Source: Actinocatenispora comari
GTDB taxonomy: Bacteria > Actinomycetota > Actinomycetes > Mycobacteriales > Micromonosporaceae
Assembly: GCF_017312725.1 (NCBI RefSeq)
Contig: NZ_BOPO01000101.1
Location: forward strand, 53,323-117,322
Length of the DNA: 64,000 nucleotides
Direction: 5' to 3'
A program made the translations under genes and the position numbers. The number at the start of each line of letters is the position of its first letter. Position 1 is the first letter of the stretch. The notes under the pieces were generated by a model. It had not been told where the DNA came from and ran no database searches. It saw nothing but the letters and a program-made list of their open reading frames with translations. Below, piece after piece: positions 10,116 to 19,572 of this stretch.

Positions 10116-10766
10116 TCAGGAGTCGGTACCGGCCGCGAAGCGGGGCATCCCGCCGAACTGGCGGTCACCGGCGTCGCCGAGGCCGGGGACGATGAACGCC
10201 CGGTCGTTGAGCCGCTCGTCGATCGAGGCGGTGACCAGCCGCAGCGGCAGCCCGCTGGCCTCCAGCCGGGCCAGCCCCTCCGGCGTGGTCAGCACGCACA
10301 CCACGGTGATGTCGGTGCAGCCGCGGTCCGCGATCAGCCGGCAGCAGTGCTCCAGCGAGCCGCCGGTCGCCACCATCGGGTCGAGCACGATGACCGAACT
10401 GCCCGTCAGGTCGGTGGGCAGCGACTCCAGGTACGCGCGGGGCTGGAACGTCTGCTCGTCCCGGGCCAGGCCGACGAACCCCATCGACGACTCCGGCAGC
10501 AGCCCGAGCGCCGAGTCGGCCATCCCGAGCCCGGCCCGCAGCACCGGCACGAGCAGCGGCGGGGCGGCCACCCGTACGCCCTGGGTGGGCGAGACGGGGG
10601 TGTTGATGTCGAAGCGCTCGACCGGCAGCTCCCGGGTCGCCTCGTAGACCAGCATCGTGGTCAGCTCGTGCAGCGCGGCCCGGAACGTGCCCGGTTCGGT
10701 CAGCACGTCCCGCATCGCGGTGAGGCGGGCTGCGGCCAGGGGGTGATCAACCACGGTGACGTCCAC
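10116..10766 (-). CDS. upp: Uracil phosphoribosyltransferase
   Basis: A 216-residue type I phosphoribosyltransferase that makes UMP from uracil and PRPP in pyrimidine salvage. The PRPP-binding motif [13 protein letters not shown] and the uracil-binding C-terminal segment [11 protein letters not shown] are both present, as are the conserved RAGLGM and [13 protein letters not shown] stretches. Full family length. It converges on the phosphomutase gene across 33 bp that contains the palindrome CGACCCGGGTCG at 10084-10095. Confidence 0.96.
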   Translation of the reverse strand: MDVTVVDHPLAAARLTAMRDVLTEPGTFRAALHELTTMLVYEATRELPVERFDINTPVSPTQGVRVAAPPLLVPVLRAGLGMADSALGLLPESSMGFVGLARDEQTFQPRAYLESLPTDLTGSSVIVLDPMVATGGSLEHCCRLIADRGCTDITVVCVLTTPEGLARLEASGLPLRLVTASIDERLNDRAFIVPGLGDAGDRQFGGMPRFAAGTDS

Positions 10767-10813
10767 GCCGACAACCTAGCGGCCCGGCGCCGGCGCGACG
10801 GTACCGCCTCCGG

Positions 10814-11200
10814 TCAGTCGGTGTCCTGGGAGATCTCCCAGACGTAGCCGGCCGGGTCGGCGAAGGTGGCGGTACGGATGCCCCAGGCCAGGTCGGCCGG
10901 ACCGCTGAGCAGCGTCACGCCGCGCTTCTGCAACTCGGCCGCCATCTCGTCCACGTTCTCCACCGCCAGCGCGAACTGTCCGACGCCGATACCTGCCAGG
11001 GCCGCCTGGTCGGTCGGCGACGGCTGGTGCGCCCGGTCGAGCCGCAGCGCGAGGTAGAGGTCGCCGAGCCGGTAGATCAGCGTGTCGGGTTCGTCGTCCA
11101 ACGGGGCGAGGTCGAACGTGTCCCGGTAGAACCGCTTCATCGCCGCCAGGTCGTCGACCATCAGGTTCAACGCTCCGATCCGCTTCGCCCACTCCGCCAT
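10814..11200 (-). CDS. VOC (glyoxalase/bleomycin-resistance fold) family protein
   Basis: A 128-residue protein with the paired beta-alpha-beta-beta-beta modules of the vicinal-oxygen-chelate superfamily. It opens with IGALNLMVDDLAAMKRFY and closes with ATFADPAGYVWEISQD, the usual end of glyoxalase-like members. ATG 11200 was chosen because GAAGGAG lies 8 nt upstream; a GTG 9 nt further up is less well spaced. Function is not defined. It could be a small lyase, dioxygenase or binding protein. Confidence 0.82.
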   Translation of the reverse strand: MAEWAKRIGALNLMVDDLAAMKRFYRDTFDLAPLDDEPDTLIYRLGDLYLALRLDRAHQPSPTDQAALAGIGVGQFALAVENVDEMAAELQKRGVTLLSGPADLAWGIRTATFADPAGYVWEISQDTD

Positions 11201-11535
11201 GGCGCACACTCCTTCATCTCGTCGTGGTCGTACCGAGGGGCGGACGACGTGGCGCCGGCAAACTCATCGGTTCGGCCGATGTCGTGCAGGGGCCGGGATC
11301 GGGCACGATCCGGTCACGTCGGGCGGCATCGGCGCCGGCGGGAGTGCGTCCGCGAACAGCCACGATTAGCATGTGCCACGCATCGGGGCGGACGATGCGG
11401 CGGCCGGTGTCCGGCCGGTCCCACGCCAAGGCGCCCGGCGCGACCCAGCCCGACCGGTCCGTGACGACCGCCGGTGCCCGGCGCGCGGCAGCCCACCGGT
11501 CCGCGAAGAACCGGTACGCGAAGAAGAGGAACGAG
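11201..11535. other. 335-bp divergent intergenic region
   Basis: This lies between the divergent VOC and MaoC-like genes and must contain both promoters. A relatively A-rich run (AAGAAGAGGAACGAG, 11521-11535) holds the ribosome-binding site of the latter. I see no other structure. Confidence 0.4.
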
Positions 11536-11997
11536 ATGCAGCTCAACGTGAGCCTGGCCGGCCGCAGCTACCCCCCGACCGAGCCGTACGAGGTCAGCCG
11601 GGAGCACATCCGGATCTTCGCCGAATCGCTGCACGACGACAACCCGATCTACCGCGACCCGGCCGCCGCGCGCGCCGCCGGCTACCGGGACGTGCTCGCC
11701 TCGCCGACGTTCCTCACCGTGCTGTCCGAACGGGCCGAGCGGGCGCAGGTCGCGGCCGACACCGAGCTCGGCCTGGACTACAGCCAGACCGTGCACGGCT
11801 TCCAGCGGTTCGTGCACCTGCGGCCGGTGCACCCGGGGGACGTGCTCAACCTCGAAGCGCACATCGACGACGTCCGCATCACCGGCGGGATCGGCCTGGT
11901 CACGGTCAGCTGCCGGGTGTTCTGCAACAGCACCGAACACGTCGCCACGATGTACTGCACGATGGTCGAGCGGCCCGCCGGCGTGCCGCTGAGCTGA
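11536..11997 (+). CDS. MaoC/HadA-like dehydratase N-terminal domain protein
   Basis: A 153-residue hot-dog-fold protein of the FAS1_DH/HadA type (PF13452). The usual opening is present (PPTEPYEVSREHIRIFAES), then HDDNPIYRD, a SPTF segment and the QRFVHLRPVHPGD stretch. In the mycobacterial HadAB 3-hydroxyacyl-ACP dehydratase this subunit pairs with catalytic HadB. Here it stands alone, without hadB or the usual rpmG/murB neighbours. Strong AAGAGGA precedes the ATG. Its position at the left edge of the biosynthetic cluster, which otherwise has KS, FabG and FabI but no dehydratase, makes it a candidate contributor, though its membership is uncertain. Confidence 0.78.
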   Translation: MQLNVSLAGRSYPPTEPYEVSREHIRIFAESLHDDNPIYRDPAAARAAGYRDVLASPTFLTVLSERAERAQVAADTELGLDYSQTVHGFQRFVHLRPVHPGDVLNLEAHIDDVRITGGIGLVTVSCRVFCNSTEHVATMYCTMVERPAGVPLS

Positions 11998-12469
11998 CCG
12001 ACCCGGCACCGACCGACGCCGACCGACCCGGGACTCTCGGCCCTGGCGCGATCCACCGCGCGGCCGGCCGGGACCGACCCGGGCGCGACGCGCAACCGGG
12101 TCCGGATGACAAGTTCTTGCCGGCGACGCCTGCCGGGGCCGAGAAAAGTGCCCGGGTAGGCGAGACTCGACCACGTCCCAGACCCCACCGCTGGGAGGTC
12201 ACCGACAACGACTCGTCAGACGAAATCCTGGGGAGAAACCGGCGCCGGCCCGCGCGGCGACGCGGCGCGCCAACGGTACGACGGCCCTCGCCCCGGGTCG
12301 CCGACGCCGCCTTGGCCTGCGTTGCACGCCGGCCGGCCACGAACCTCGTACCGCGCCCGCGCGTCGCGACCGCGGCGTCCCGCCGCCCGCGCCACGGGTA
12401 CGTGTCCGGGGACCGGCCGCCGCGATCCCCCCGCGTCTCGGACCCATCGAGAATCGGAGGTACGAAACC
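11998..12469. other. 472-bp upstream region of the first LuxR regulator
   Basis: No coding frame is convincing. At 12108-12121 there is a weaker copy of the cluster motif (GACAAGTTCTTGCC, preceded at the right distance by CCGG at 12096). GGAGG at 12459-12463 is the regulator's ribosome-binding site. Confidence 0.45.
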
Positions 12470-15301
12470 ATGTCGCCGGTCAGCCCAGCCGGAGCACGCG
12501 AACCGCTGGTGGAGCGGGTCGAGGAACTCGACACGCTCAAGGTGTGCGTCGAACGGCTGCTCGCGGGGTCGTCCGGCCTGCTCGTGATCGAGGGCAGTGC
12601 CGGTGTGGGCAAGACCTGCCTGCTGGCCGCCCTGGTGACGCTCGCCCGCCGATCCGGCGCCCAGGTACTCACCGGCTCCGGCGGGCCGAGCGAACCCGAC
12701 ATGCCGCTGGGCCTGCGCAGCCAGCTGTTCGGCCAGAACGGCCGGGGCGAGGAGGGCGACGCGGGGCCGGAACGGCTCGCCGAGGCGTTCGACGCGCTGC
12801 ACGGCCGGCTGGTCCGGCTGGCCGACAACGGGCCGGTGGTCATCGCCGTGGACGACGTCCACCTGCTCGACGAACTGTCGTTGCGGTGGCTCGGTTTCCT
12901 CAGCCGGCGGCTCGGTGAGCTGCCGGCGATCCTCGCCATCACCGGCCGTACCGACGAGATCGCCGCCATGTCCTCGGACGCGCAGACCGACCTGCGGTAC
13001 AGCCTGAACGCGACGACGATCCGGCCGGCCGCGCTGAGCCGGGCGGGCGTCGCCGCGATGCTGCGGTCGCGGCTCGGCGCGCCGATCGACGACGAGCTCG
13101 CGGCCACCGTGCACCGGATGACGGCGGGCAACCCGCGGTTCGTCACCGAGGTCTGCCAGACCCTCGCCGCCGAGCACCTGGAACCCGCCAAGGCCGACCT
13201 GGCCGCGGTACGGCAGCTGGCGCCACCCGGCGTGACCCGGTACGTGCTGGGGCGGCTGCGCCGCAACGACCCCACCACGGCCGCCGTGGCCCGCGCGATC
13301 GCCGTCGTGGGCGGCGGTACCTGCGCGTCGATGATCGCGGCGATGTGCGGGATGGAGCGCGGTTCGGTCGCCGACGTCATCTCCGAACTGGCCCAGCTCG
13401 GCATCCTGCGCGCCGCCGAGCCGGCCACGTTCGTGCACCCGATCGTGCGCAACGCCCTCTACGCGAGCCTGCGCTCGTCGGAACGCCAGCAGTACCACCG
13501 GAACGCGGCGGCGCTGCTCACCGAGCAGGACGGCGACCCGGCCCAGGTGGCGCGGCACCTGCTCGCCGGCAACCCGGCGATCGACCCGGACATGATCGAC
13601 ACCCTCTGCCGGGTCGCCGTCGACCTGATCGCGCGCGGCGAGCACGCCCTCGGTACCGAGTGCCTGCAGCGGGCCATCCACGGCACCATGTCACCCACGC
13701 ACCGCGGCCGGCTCGCGCTGAAGCTCGGCTCCGCGCTGGCCGTGCACCATCCGGCGAGCGCGATCTCGCACCTGCGGCACGCGAGCATGGTGGTACGCCA
13801 GCCGGATCAGGTCAACGCCGCGCACCGGGCGCTGAGCGAGGCGCTCGCCGGGGACGGTCAGGTGCTGGAGGCCATCGAGGTACTCGACGACTGCGCGAGC
13901 CAGCTTTCCGGGGTCCGGCCGGAACTCGCCACCAGGGCCCGGGACTCGGCCACCCTGCTGTCCCTGCTGCACGCCGACACCGCCCGGGAGGCCCGTTCCC
14001 GGCTGCCCACCGACCGGCCCCGCGGCGACGCGGCACGGACCGTCCTCGCCACCGCCACGGCGGCGCTGGGGGCGGCCTGGGCGGGCAACGACCGGGAGTA
14101 CTGGATCCGGGCGCTCGCCGGCGTGGTCGACTCGAACGCCCTCACCAGCCTGCAGCCGATCGAGTGCATGGCGGTGGTGCTGCCGCTGCTGTACGCCGAC
14201 CGGCTGGACCTGGCCGACCGGGTGCTCGGCCGGCTCGACGACGAGGTGACCGGGGCGGTGGCCGAGATCGCCGCGCTGCGGTCCTGGGTGGCGCTGGCCC
14301 GCGGGCACGTACCGGCGGCCGCGGACCAGGCCCGGCGGGCCGCCGCAGCGGTCGACGACGGCAAGGGCATCCCGCTGTACACCGACCACCGATCGGCGCT
14401 GATCGTCACGCTCACCGAGCTGGGCGAGGCGGACGAGGTCAACCGGATCATCGACCTGACCGCACCGGCCGACGAGCTGCCGCCGCACTGGCGGTACACG
14501 CAGCTGCTCGCCAGCCGTGGCCGGATCCGGGTGGCCAGCGGCGAACTGCACGCCGGGCTGACCGACCTGCGCGAGTGCGGGCGCCGGCTGACCGAGTTCG
14601 GCGTGACGAACCCGGCGGTGAACCGGTGGCGGTCGACCACCGCCCTCGCACTGGCCCGCGCCGGCGAACCGGGCCGGGCCCGCCAGCTCGCCGACGAGCA
14701 GCTGCGCGACGCGCGCCGCTGGGGTACACCGCGGGCGATCGGGTTGGCGCTGCACGTCCGTGGCCTGGTCGCCGACGAGACCGCGGACCGGGCCCGGTAC
14801 CTCAGCGACGCCGTCGACCGGTTGCGCGACTCCCCCGGAATGCTGGAGCTGGCCCGGGCGTTGATCGATCTCGGTGCGGCCCAGATCGACTGCGGCGCGG
14901 CCGCATCGGCGCGGGACCTGTTGCGCGAGGCGCTCGACCTCGCCCAGCGCTGTGGCGCGGTGGGGCTGACCGACCGGTCCCGGCGCGAACTGGTCCGCAG
15001 CGGCGCCCGGCCGCGCCGCCGGACCGAGTCCGGGCTGGGCTCGCTGACCTCGGCCGAGCGGCGCACCGCGCTGCTCGCCGCGCAGGGCCAGACCAACCGG
15101 GAGATCGCGCAGCAGCTGTTCGTCACCCAGCGCACGATCGAACTGCACCTGACCAACACGTACCGCAAGCTGCGGGTGGCCGGGCGGGCCGGGCTGATCG
15201 CGCTGCTCGCCGAGGAGGCGGACGAGCCGACACCGCTGCCCGGCCCGTACCCGGTGCCGTCGCCGCGGGAGGCGGACCGCTCCGACGGTCCGGCCGCCTG
15301 A
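12470..15301 (+). CDS. LAL-family LuxR transcriptional regulator
   Basis: A 943-residue large ATP-binding LuxR regulator, presumably the pathway activator of the adjoining cluster. The N-terminal AAA-type ATPase has Walker A GSAGVGKT (residues 42-49) and Walker B VVIAVDDVH. A long TPR-like helical middle follows. The C-terminal LuxR helix-turn-helix lies in about residues 865-920 (LTSAERRTALL, NREIAQQLFVTQRTIELHLTNTYRKL). The ATG is well supported by GGAGG. The gene is transcribed towards the cluster and terminates at a strong shared hairpin with the convergent MMPL gene. The ligand or signal is unknown. Confidence 0.92.
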   Translation: MSPVSPAGAREPLVERVEELDTLKVCVERLLAGSSGLLVIEGSAGVGKTCLLAALVTLARRSGAQVLTGSGGPSEPDMPLGLRSQLFGQNGRGEEGDAGPERLAEAFDALHGRLVRLADNGPVVIAVDDVHLLDELSLRWLGFLSRRLGELPAILAITGRTDEIAAMSSDAQTDLRYSLNATTIRPAALSRAGVAAMLRSRLGAPIDDELAATVHRMTAGNPRFVTEVCQTLAAEHLEPAKADLAAVRQLAPPGVTRYVLGRLRRNDPTTAAVARAIAVVGGGTCASMIAAMCGMERGSVADVISELAQLGILRAAEPATFVHPIVRNALYASLRSSERQQYHRNAAALLTEQDGDPAQVARHLLAGNPAIDPDMIDTLCRVAVDLIARGEHALGTECLQRAIHGTMSPTHRGRLALKLGSALAVHHPASAISHLRHASMVVRQPDQVNAAHRALSEALAGDGQVLEAIEVLDDCASQLSGVRPELATRARDSATLLSLLHADTAREARSRLPTDRPRGDAARTVLATATAALGAAWAGNDREYWIRALAGVVDSNALTSLQPIECMAVVLPLLYADRLDLADRVLGRLDDEVTGAVAEIAALRSWVALARGHVPAAADQARRAAAAVDDGKGIPLYTDHRSALIVTLTELGEADEVNRIIDLTAPADELPPHWRYTQLLASRGRIRVASGELHAGLTDLRECGRRLTEFGVTNPAVNRWRSTTALALARAGEPGRARQLADEQLRDARRWGTPRAIGLALHVRGLVADETADRARYLSDAVDRLRDSPGMLELARALIDLGAAQIDCGAAASARDLLREALDLAQRCGAVGLTDRSRRELVRSGARPRRRTESGLGSLTSAERRTALLAAQGQTNREIAQQLFVTQRTIELHLTNTYRKLRVAGRAGLIALLAEEADEPTPLPGPYPVPSPREADRSDGPAA

Positions 15302-15399
15302 GCGGCCGGCAGGCAGGAGGCGCAGCGCTGCGACGGCCGGGCCTGCCCGAGCGGCCGTCGGGAACCCTCGACCGAGGCCGCACGGTCCCGGCACGGCGA

Positions 15400-15433
15400 T
15401 CCCGGCACCGCCCGAGGTCGGGCGGTGCCGGGA
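15400..15433. terminator. Strong bidirectional terminator
   Basis: A 16-bp perfect inverted repeat, TCCCGGCACCGCCCGA / TCGGGCGGTGCCGGGA, with a 2-nt centre. It lies between the LuxR regulator stop (15301) and the stop of the convergent MMPL transporter (15440). Confidence 0.8.
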
Positions 15434-15439
15434 CACCGA

Positions 15440-17689
15440 TCAGTGGTGGCCGAGGCCGATCCGGTCGCTGAGCCGCCGCATCCCCGCCGGTGACCACCAG
15501 GCCGCGCGCCCGGTCAGCCGCAGGAAGATCGGGACCAGTACGCCCCGGATCAGGGTGGCGTCCACGACGATGGCGAGGCCGGCACCGATGCCGAACAGCT
15601 TCGCCACCGACACCCCGGACATCGCGGTGGAGAAGAACGTGATCGCCAGGATCACCGCCGCCGCGCTGACGATGGAGCCGCTCATCCCGAGCCCGATCCG
15701 GACCGCGCCGCGCGGATCACCGGTCGCCTCGTACGTCTCCTTGATGCGGGACAGCACGAACACCTCGTAGTCCATCGACAACCCGTACGCGACGCAGAGC
15801 ACCAGTACCGGCATCGACACCGCGATCGGTGACGGGGTGAAGTTCAGCGGGCCGGACAGGTGCCCCTGCTGGAACACCCACACCAGGATGCCGAGGATCG
15901 CGGTCAGCCCGAGCGCGTTGAGCAGTACCGCCTTGAGCGGAACCAGCAGGCTGCCGGTGGCGAGGAACAGCAACACCATGGTGATCAGGATGGCCAGCCC
16001 GATCGCGAGCGGCAGCCGGTCGGTCAGCGCCGAGTCGATGTCCAGCAGCTGCGCGGACATGCCGCCGACCCGCACCGTACGCTCGCCCGGCACCGGTGTC
16101 GCCCGGACCGCCTCGGCGAGCTTCTTCCCGTTGTCCGAGTAGGGCGTCACGTCGTTGAGGACCTGCAGGTAGACCGCGTCGCCGGTGTGCATCGCGGCCG
16201 CCTGGCCCGGCGCCGGTGGCGCCACCCGCGCACCGTCGGCGTAGCGGCCGGTGGCCGCGTTGACCGCCACCACGTGCGGCAGCCGGGACAGCGCCGTCGC
16301 GTACCCGTCGAGGGCGGTGCTGTTGGCGTCGCCGAGCCACCGGTCGGTGGTCACCGCCACCGCGCCCTCCTGCTCGGCGGCGCCGGGGAACTGGGTACGG
16401 ATCGTCTGGGTGGCCTGCCGGCCCTCCGACGACGTCGGCAGCACCCGCTCGTCCGGCACGTTGAGCTGGATGGACCGCAGCGGCGCCGCCGCGACGACGA
16501 ACATCGCCAGCGCCACCAGGCCGAGGATCAGCGGCCGGCGCATGCTGATCCCGGCGATCCGGCCCCACAGCCGGCGTTGCGGTTCCCGGGCCGGCCTGCG
16601 GCGCCGGATCGACCACTTGTCGACCCGGTCGCCGAGCAGCATCAGCGCCGCCGGCAACGGCAGCAGCGCGCCGATCGCGGCGACCGCCACGACGGTCACC
16701 CCGGCGAACGCGAACGACCGCAGGAAGTCCTGCTTGAACACCAGCATGGTGAGCAGTACCGCGGCAACGATGCTGGCGCTGAACAGCACGGTACGACCGG
16801 CGGTACGCATGGTCGTGGCCAGCGCGGCGGCCTTGTCCAGCCCTCTCGCCCGTTCCTCCCGGAACCTGGACACGATCAACAAGCTGTAGTCGATCGCCAG
16901 GCCCAGTCCCAGTGCGGTGATCAGGTTCAGCGCGAACACCGAGATCGAGGTGAGCCGGCCGAGCCCGTCGAGCACCGCGAACGAGCCGAGGATCGCGAAC
17001 ACGCCGATGAACAGCGGCAGCAGCGCCGCGATCACCCCGCGGAACACGAAGAACAGCAGGATCAGCGTGAGCGGCAACGCGACCAGCTCGGAGGCGCCGA
17101 GGTCGGCGTTGAGCTGGTCGCTCATGTCGTTGTTGATCTGCAGGATGCCGCCGAACGTGACGTGCACCCCGTCCCGGTGCCCGGCGAGCTTGTCGTGCAG
17201 CTGCTTCGCCGCCTTGCCGGAGGTGTCGTCGTCCCCGGCGACCCGGGCCAGGACCAGCCCGTACGAGCCGTCCTTGCCCACCATGCTCGGGTCGGCGCCG
17301 CCGACGTACGAGCCGACGACGGTGACGCCGGAGTGCCCGCGCAGCGTGGCGACGATCTGCCGGCCGGCGCGCTGCGCTGCGGCGCCGTCGATCTTCCCGT
17401 CGTCCGCGCGGACCAGCACCGACAGGTTCGGCTGGGTGGCCGGAAAGTGCCGGGACAGGACGTTGGTGGCGGCGACCGAGTCGGAGGACGGGTCGTCGAA
17501 GCCGCCGTTCTTCAGCAGCGCGGTGGCGCTGCCGGCGAGCACCACTCCGGCCACCATCACCAGGAACGCCAGTACCAGGATCAGCCGGGGGCGGCGCAGC
17601 GCCAGCGCCAGGCGCCGCCGGCGGCCCGGCCCGTCGACCGGCGGGTCCGCGGTACCGGTGTCCAGCTGCCCGGACGAGATCACATTCAC
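15440..17689 (-). CDS. MMPL/RND-family lipid exporter
   Basis: A 749-residue MMPL transporter. Membrane segments group as one, a large extracytoplasmic loop, five more, a second loop and a final bundle, giving about 11-12 helices in two repeats, as in MmpL and ActII-3-like exporters. The proton-relay region appears as GLGLAIDYSLLIVSRFREE in the first half and VAYGLSMDYEVFVLSRIKE in the second. Such proteins move lipidic or polyketide products across the inner membrane. GTG 17689 is chosen because GGAG is seven bases upstream; the frame is open to 17869 but that leader is Arg/Pro-rich and non-conserved. It carries the shared cluster motif 180 nt upstream, so it is probably the product exporter. 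Confidence 0.9.
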   Translation of the reverse strand: MNVISSGQLDTGTADPPVDGPGRRRRLALALRRPRLILVLAFLVMVAGVVLAGSATALLKNGGFDDPSSDSVAATNVLSRHFPATQPNLSVLVRADDGKIDGAAAQRAGRQIVATLRGHSGVTVVGSYVGGADPSMVGKDGSYGLVLARVAGDDDTSGKAAKQLHDKLAGHRDGVHVTFGGILQINNDMSDQLNADLGASELVALPLTLILLFFVFRGVIAALLPLFIGVFAILGSFAVLDGLGRLTSISVFALNLITALGLGLAIDYSLLIVSRFREERARGLDKAAALATTMRTAGRTVLFSASIVAAVLLTMLVFKQDFLRSFAFAGVTVVAVAAIGALLPLPAALMLLGDRVDKWSIRRRRPAREPQRRLWGRIAGISMRRPLILGLVALAMFVVAAAPLRSIQLNVPDERVLPTSSEGRQATQTIRTQFPGAAEQEGAVAVTTDRWLGDANSTALDGYATALSRLPHVVAVNAATGRYADGARVAPPAPGQAAAMHTGDAVYLQVLNDVTPYSDNGKKLAEAVRATPVPGERTVRVGGMSAQLLDIDSALTDRLPLAIGLAILITMVLLFLATGSLLVPLKAVLLNALGLTAILGILVWVFQQGHLSGPLNFTPSPIAVSMPVLVLCVAYGLSMDYEVFVLSRIKETYEATGDPRGAVRIGLGMSGSIVSAAAVILAITFFSTAMSGVSVAKLFGIGAGLAIVVDATLIRGVLVPIFLRLTGRAAWWSPAGMRRLSDRIGLGHH

Positions 17690-17856
17690 CTGCTGGCTCC
17701 ATTCGACGAGTACTGGGCGTTCGACGCGGCGCCGGGCGGGTCGCCCGGGTGCCACCTGCGGTCGTGCGGACGATCGGCGATGGTCGTGCCGATCCGTCCA
17801 CTCGGGACGGATCGCCGGGTATCGGACCAGTCTGGCATCGATCGGCCCGTCCGCCC

Positions 17857-17882
17857 CCGAACTCCGCACCGAAGTCTTTGCC
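17857..17882 (-). promoter_or_regulatory. Cluster regulatory motif, copy 1 (MMPL gene)
   Basis: Minus strand reads GGCAAAGACTTCGG, then 8 nt, then TCGG. The 14-bp core is at plus coordinates 17869-17882, 180 nt upstream of the MMPL start. Near-identical copies lie upstream of the megasynthase and halogenase genes. TCGG recurs with a 12-bp period, suggesting a regulator that binds on one face of the helix. Confidence 0.65.
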
Positions 17883-17926
17883 GTTCCGGGGCCTCGCCCG
17901 CCGCGGTCCCGGCCGGGATCTCCGCC

Positions 17927-18631
17927 TCAGTGCCCCATGCCCATGCCGCCGTCCACCGGCACCAGCGCACCGGTGATGTACGCGGCGTCCTCGCTGACGA
18001 GGAACCGCGCCACCCGGGCGATCTCGGTGGCCGAGGCGGCCCGGCCGAGCGGGATGCCGGCGAGCGCCGCGGTGCGCTGCCGGTCCGACAGCACCGCGGT
18101 CATGTCGGTGTCCACGAACCCGGGCGCCAACGCGTTCGCGGTGATGCCGCGGCTGCCGAGCTCGCGGGCCAGCGACCGGACGAAGCCGACCATCCCGGCC
18201 TTCGCCGCCGCGTAGTTCGTCTGCCCCGCGGCGCCCTGCAGCCCGACCACCGACGACACCGCGAGAACCCGGCCGTAGCGGGCCTTCACCATGCCGCGCA
18301 CCACCCGGCGGGTCACCCGGAACGTGCCGGTCAGGTTCGCGTCGAGTACCGCGGTGAAGTCGTCCTCGGACATCGTGGCGAGCAACGTGTCGCGGGTGAT
18401 CCCGGCGTTCGCGACGAGGACCTGGACCGGGCCGTGCCGGTCGGTCACGGTGCCGAGCGCCTCGTCCAGCGAGGCCGGATCGGTGACGTCGCACCGTACC
18501 CCGAGCAGGTCGGCCGGCGGTTCGCCGGAACGGTAGGTGATCGCCACCCGGTCGCCGTCCGCCGCGAGGGCCCGGGCGATGGCCAGGCCGATCCCCCGGT
18601 TGCCGCCGGTGACCAGTACCGACCGGCTCAC
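17927..18631 (-). CDS. 3-oxoacyl-ACP reductase (FabG-like SDR)
   Basis: A 234-residue classical short-chain dehydrogenase. The cofactor motif TGGNRGIG lies in the first 20 residues. NAG, then Ser of VSSVVG, and Tyr-Lys in QTNYAAAKAGMVGF make the active site. The C-terminal DGGMGMGH is typical of FabG. It would reduce 3-ketoacyl-ACP with NADPH. GTG 18631 overlaps the desaturase stop by the GTGA arrangement, so it is coupled to that gene. Its place at the end of the operon with an ACP and a FabF-type KS argues for a dedicated chain-building line rather than housekeeping. Confidence 0.9.
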   Translation of the reverse strand: MSRSVLVTGGNRGIGLAIARALAADGDRVAITYRSGEPPADLLGVRCDVTDPASLDEALGTVTDRHGPVQVLVANAGITRDTLLATMSEDDFTAVLDANLTGTFRVTRRVVRGMVKARYGRVLAVSSVVGLQGAAGQTNYAAAKAGMVGFVRSLARELGSRGITANALAPGFVDTDMTAVLSDRQRTAALAGIPLGRAASATEIARVARFLVSEDAAYITGALVPVDGGMGMGH

Positions 18632-19572
18632 GAGCGGCTCCGTTCCCGGCGCGCGGTGCGTTCCGCCCGCCGGGCGACGAACCGCTCCGCGGCCACGTCG
18701 ACCTCGCGCAGGAACTCGGCGAGCTGCTCGCGCGCCTGCTCCGCGGCGGGCGTCAGGTCGGTGCGTTCGAACACCTTCCAGTACCGCAGCACCGGCATGA
18801 TCACCGCGTCGTGGTGCAGCCGCAGGTCGTAGATGCCGGCGTTGGCGATGATCGCCGAGTACCGCAGGAAGTCCGGCTGCCCGGCACCGGGCATCTCGAA
18901 CGACAGCACCACGTCGCGGATCGCGCACATCATCGCCTCCGGCGCGAGTTCCAGCGCCGCGTCGACCAGGTTGCGGTAGAAGACCATGTGCAGGTTCTCG
19001 TCCGCGGCGATCCGCGCCATCAGCTGGTCGCCGATCGGGCAGCCGGTCTCGCGGCCCGCGTTGCGGTGCGACACCCGGGTGGCGAGCTCCTGGAACGACA
19101 CGTACGCGAGGTTCTCCAGCAGGCCCTGCGGGCCGTCCTCGATGCCGGTGCTCATCAGCCGCATCCGGCGCCGTTCCAGGTCGACCGGGTCGACGCCACG
19201 GGTGACGGTCAGGTAGTCGCGCATCGCGACCGCGTGCCGGTTCTCCTCCGCGGTCCAGCGGTCCAGCCAGGTGCGCCACGCGGCGTCCCGGCCGAACGCG
19301 GTCGCGATGACCCGGTGGTACGAGGGGAGGTTGTCCTCCGTCAGCAGGTTCACGATCATCGCCGCCTTGGCGACGGGCGTGAGCCGGGACTGCTCCGGCG
19401 ACCAGTCCTCGCCGCCGAGGAACGCGAAGTTGCGCCCCTCGCTCCACGGCACGTAGTCGTGCGGGTTCCAGTTCCGCGCGACCGACAGGTGCCGATCGAT
19501 GTTGGCCGCCACCACCGGTTCGAGCTCGCCCAACAGGCCGCGCTCGACGGTGGGGTCGAGGATCCGGGTCAT
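18628..19572 (-). CDS. Acyl-ACP desaturase (DesA-type di-iron enzyme)
   Basis: A 314-residue soluble ferritin-like di-iron protein of the FA_desaturase_2 family (mycobacterial DesA1/DesA2-like). Family signatures are the opening NWNPHDYVPWSEGRNFAFLG and the two iron motifs, AEENRHAVAM and ADENLHMVFY. Both glutamates and both histidines of the paired EXXH sites are kept. It would introduce a double bond into, or hydroxylate, an acyl chain on ACP using O2. ATG 19572 overlaps the stop of the upstream YqcI-family gene (ATGA), and its own stop overlaps fabG. The natural partner is the small ACP encoded at 20474-20728. Confidence 0.9.
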   Translation of the reverse strand: MTRILDPTVERGLLGELEPVVAANIDRHLSVARNWNPHDYVPWSEGRNFAFLGGEDWSPEQSRLTPVAKAAMIVNLLTEDNLPSYHRVIATAFGRDAAWRTWLDRWTAEENRHAVAMRDYLTVTRGVDPVDLERRRMRLMSTGIEDGPQGLLENLAYVSFQELATRVSHRNAGRETGCPIGDQLMARIAADENLHMVFYRNLVDAALELAPEAMMCAIRDVVLSFEMPGAGQPDFLRYSAIIANAGIYDLRLHHDAVIMPVLRYWKVFERTDLTPAAEQAREQLAEFLREVDVAAERFVARRAERTARRERSRS

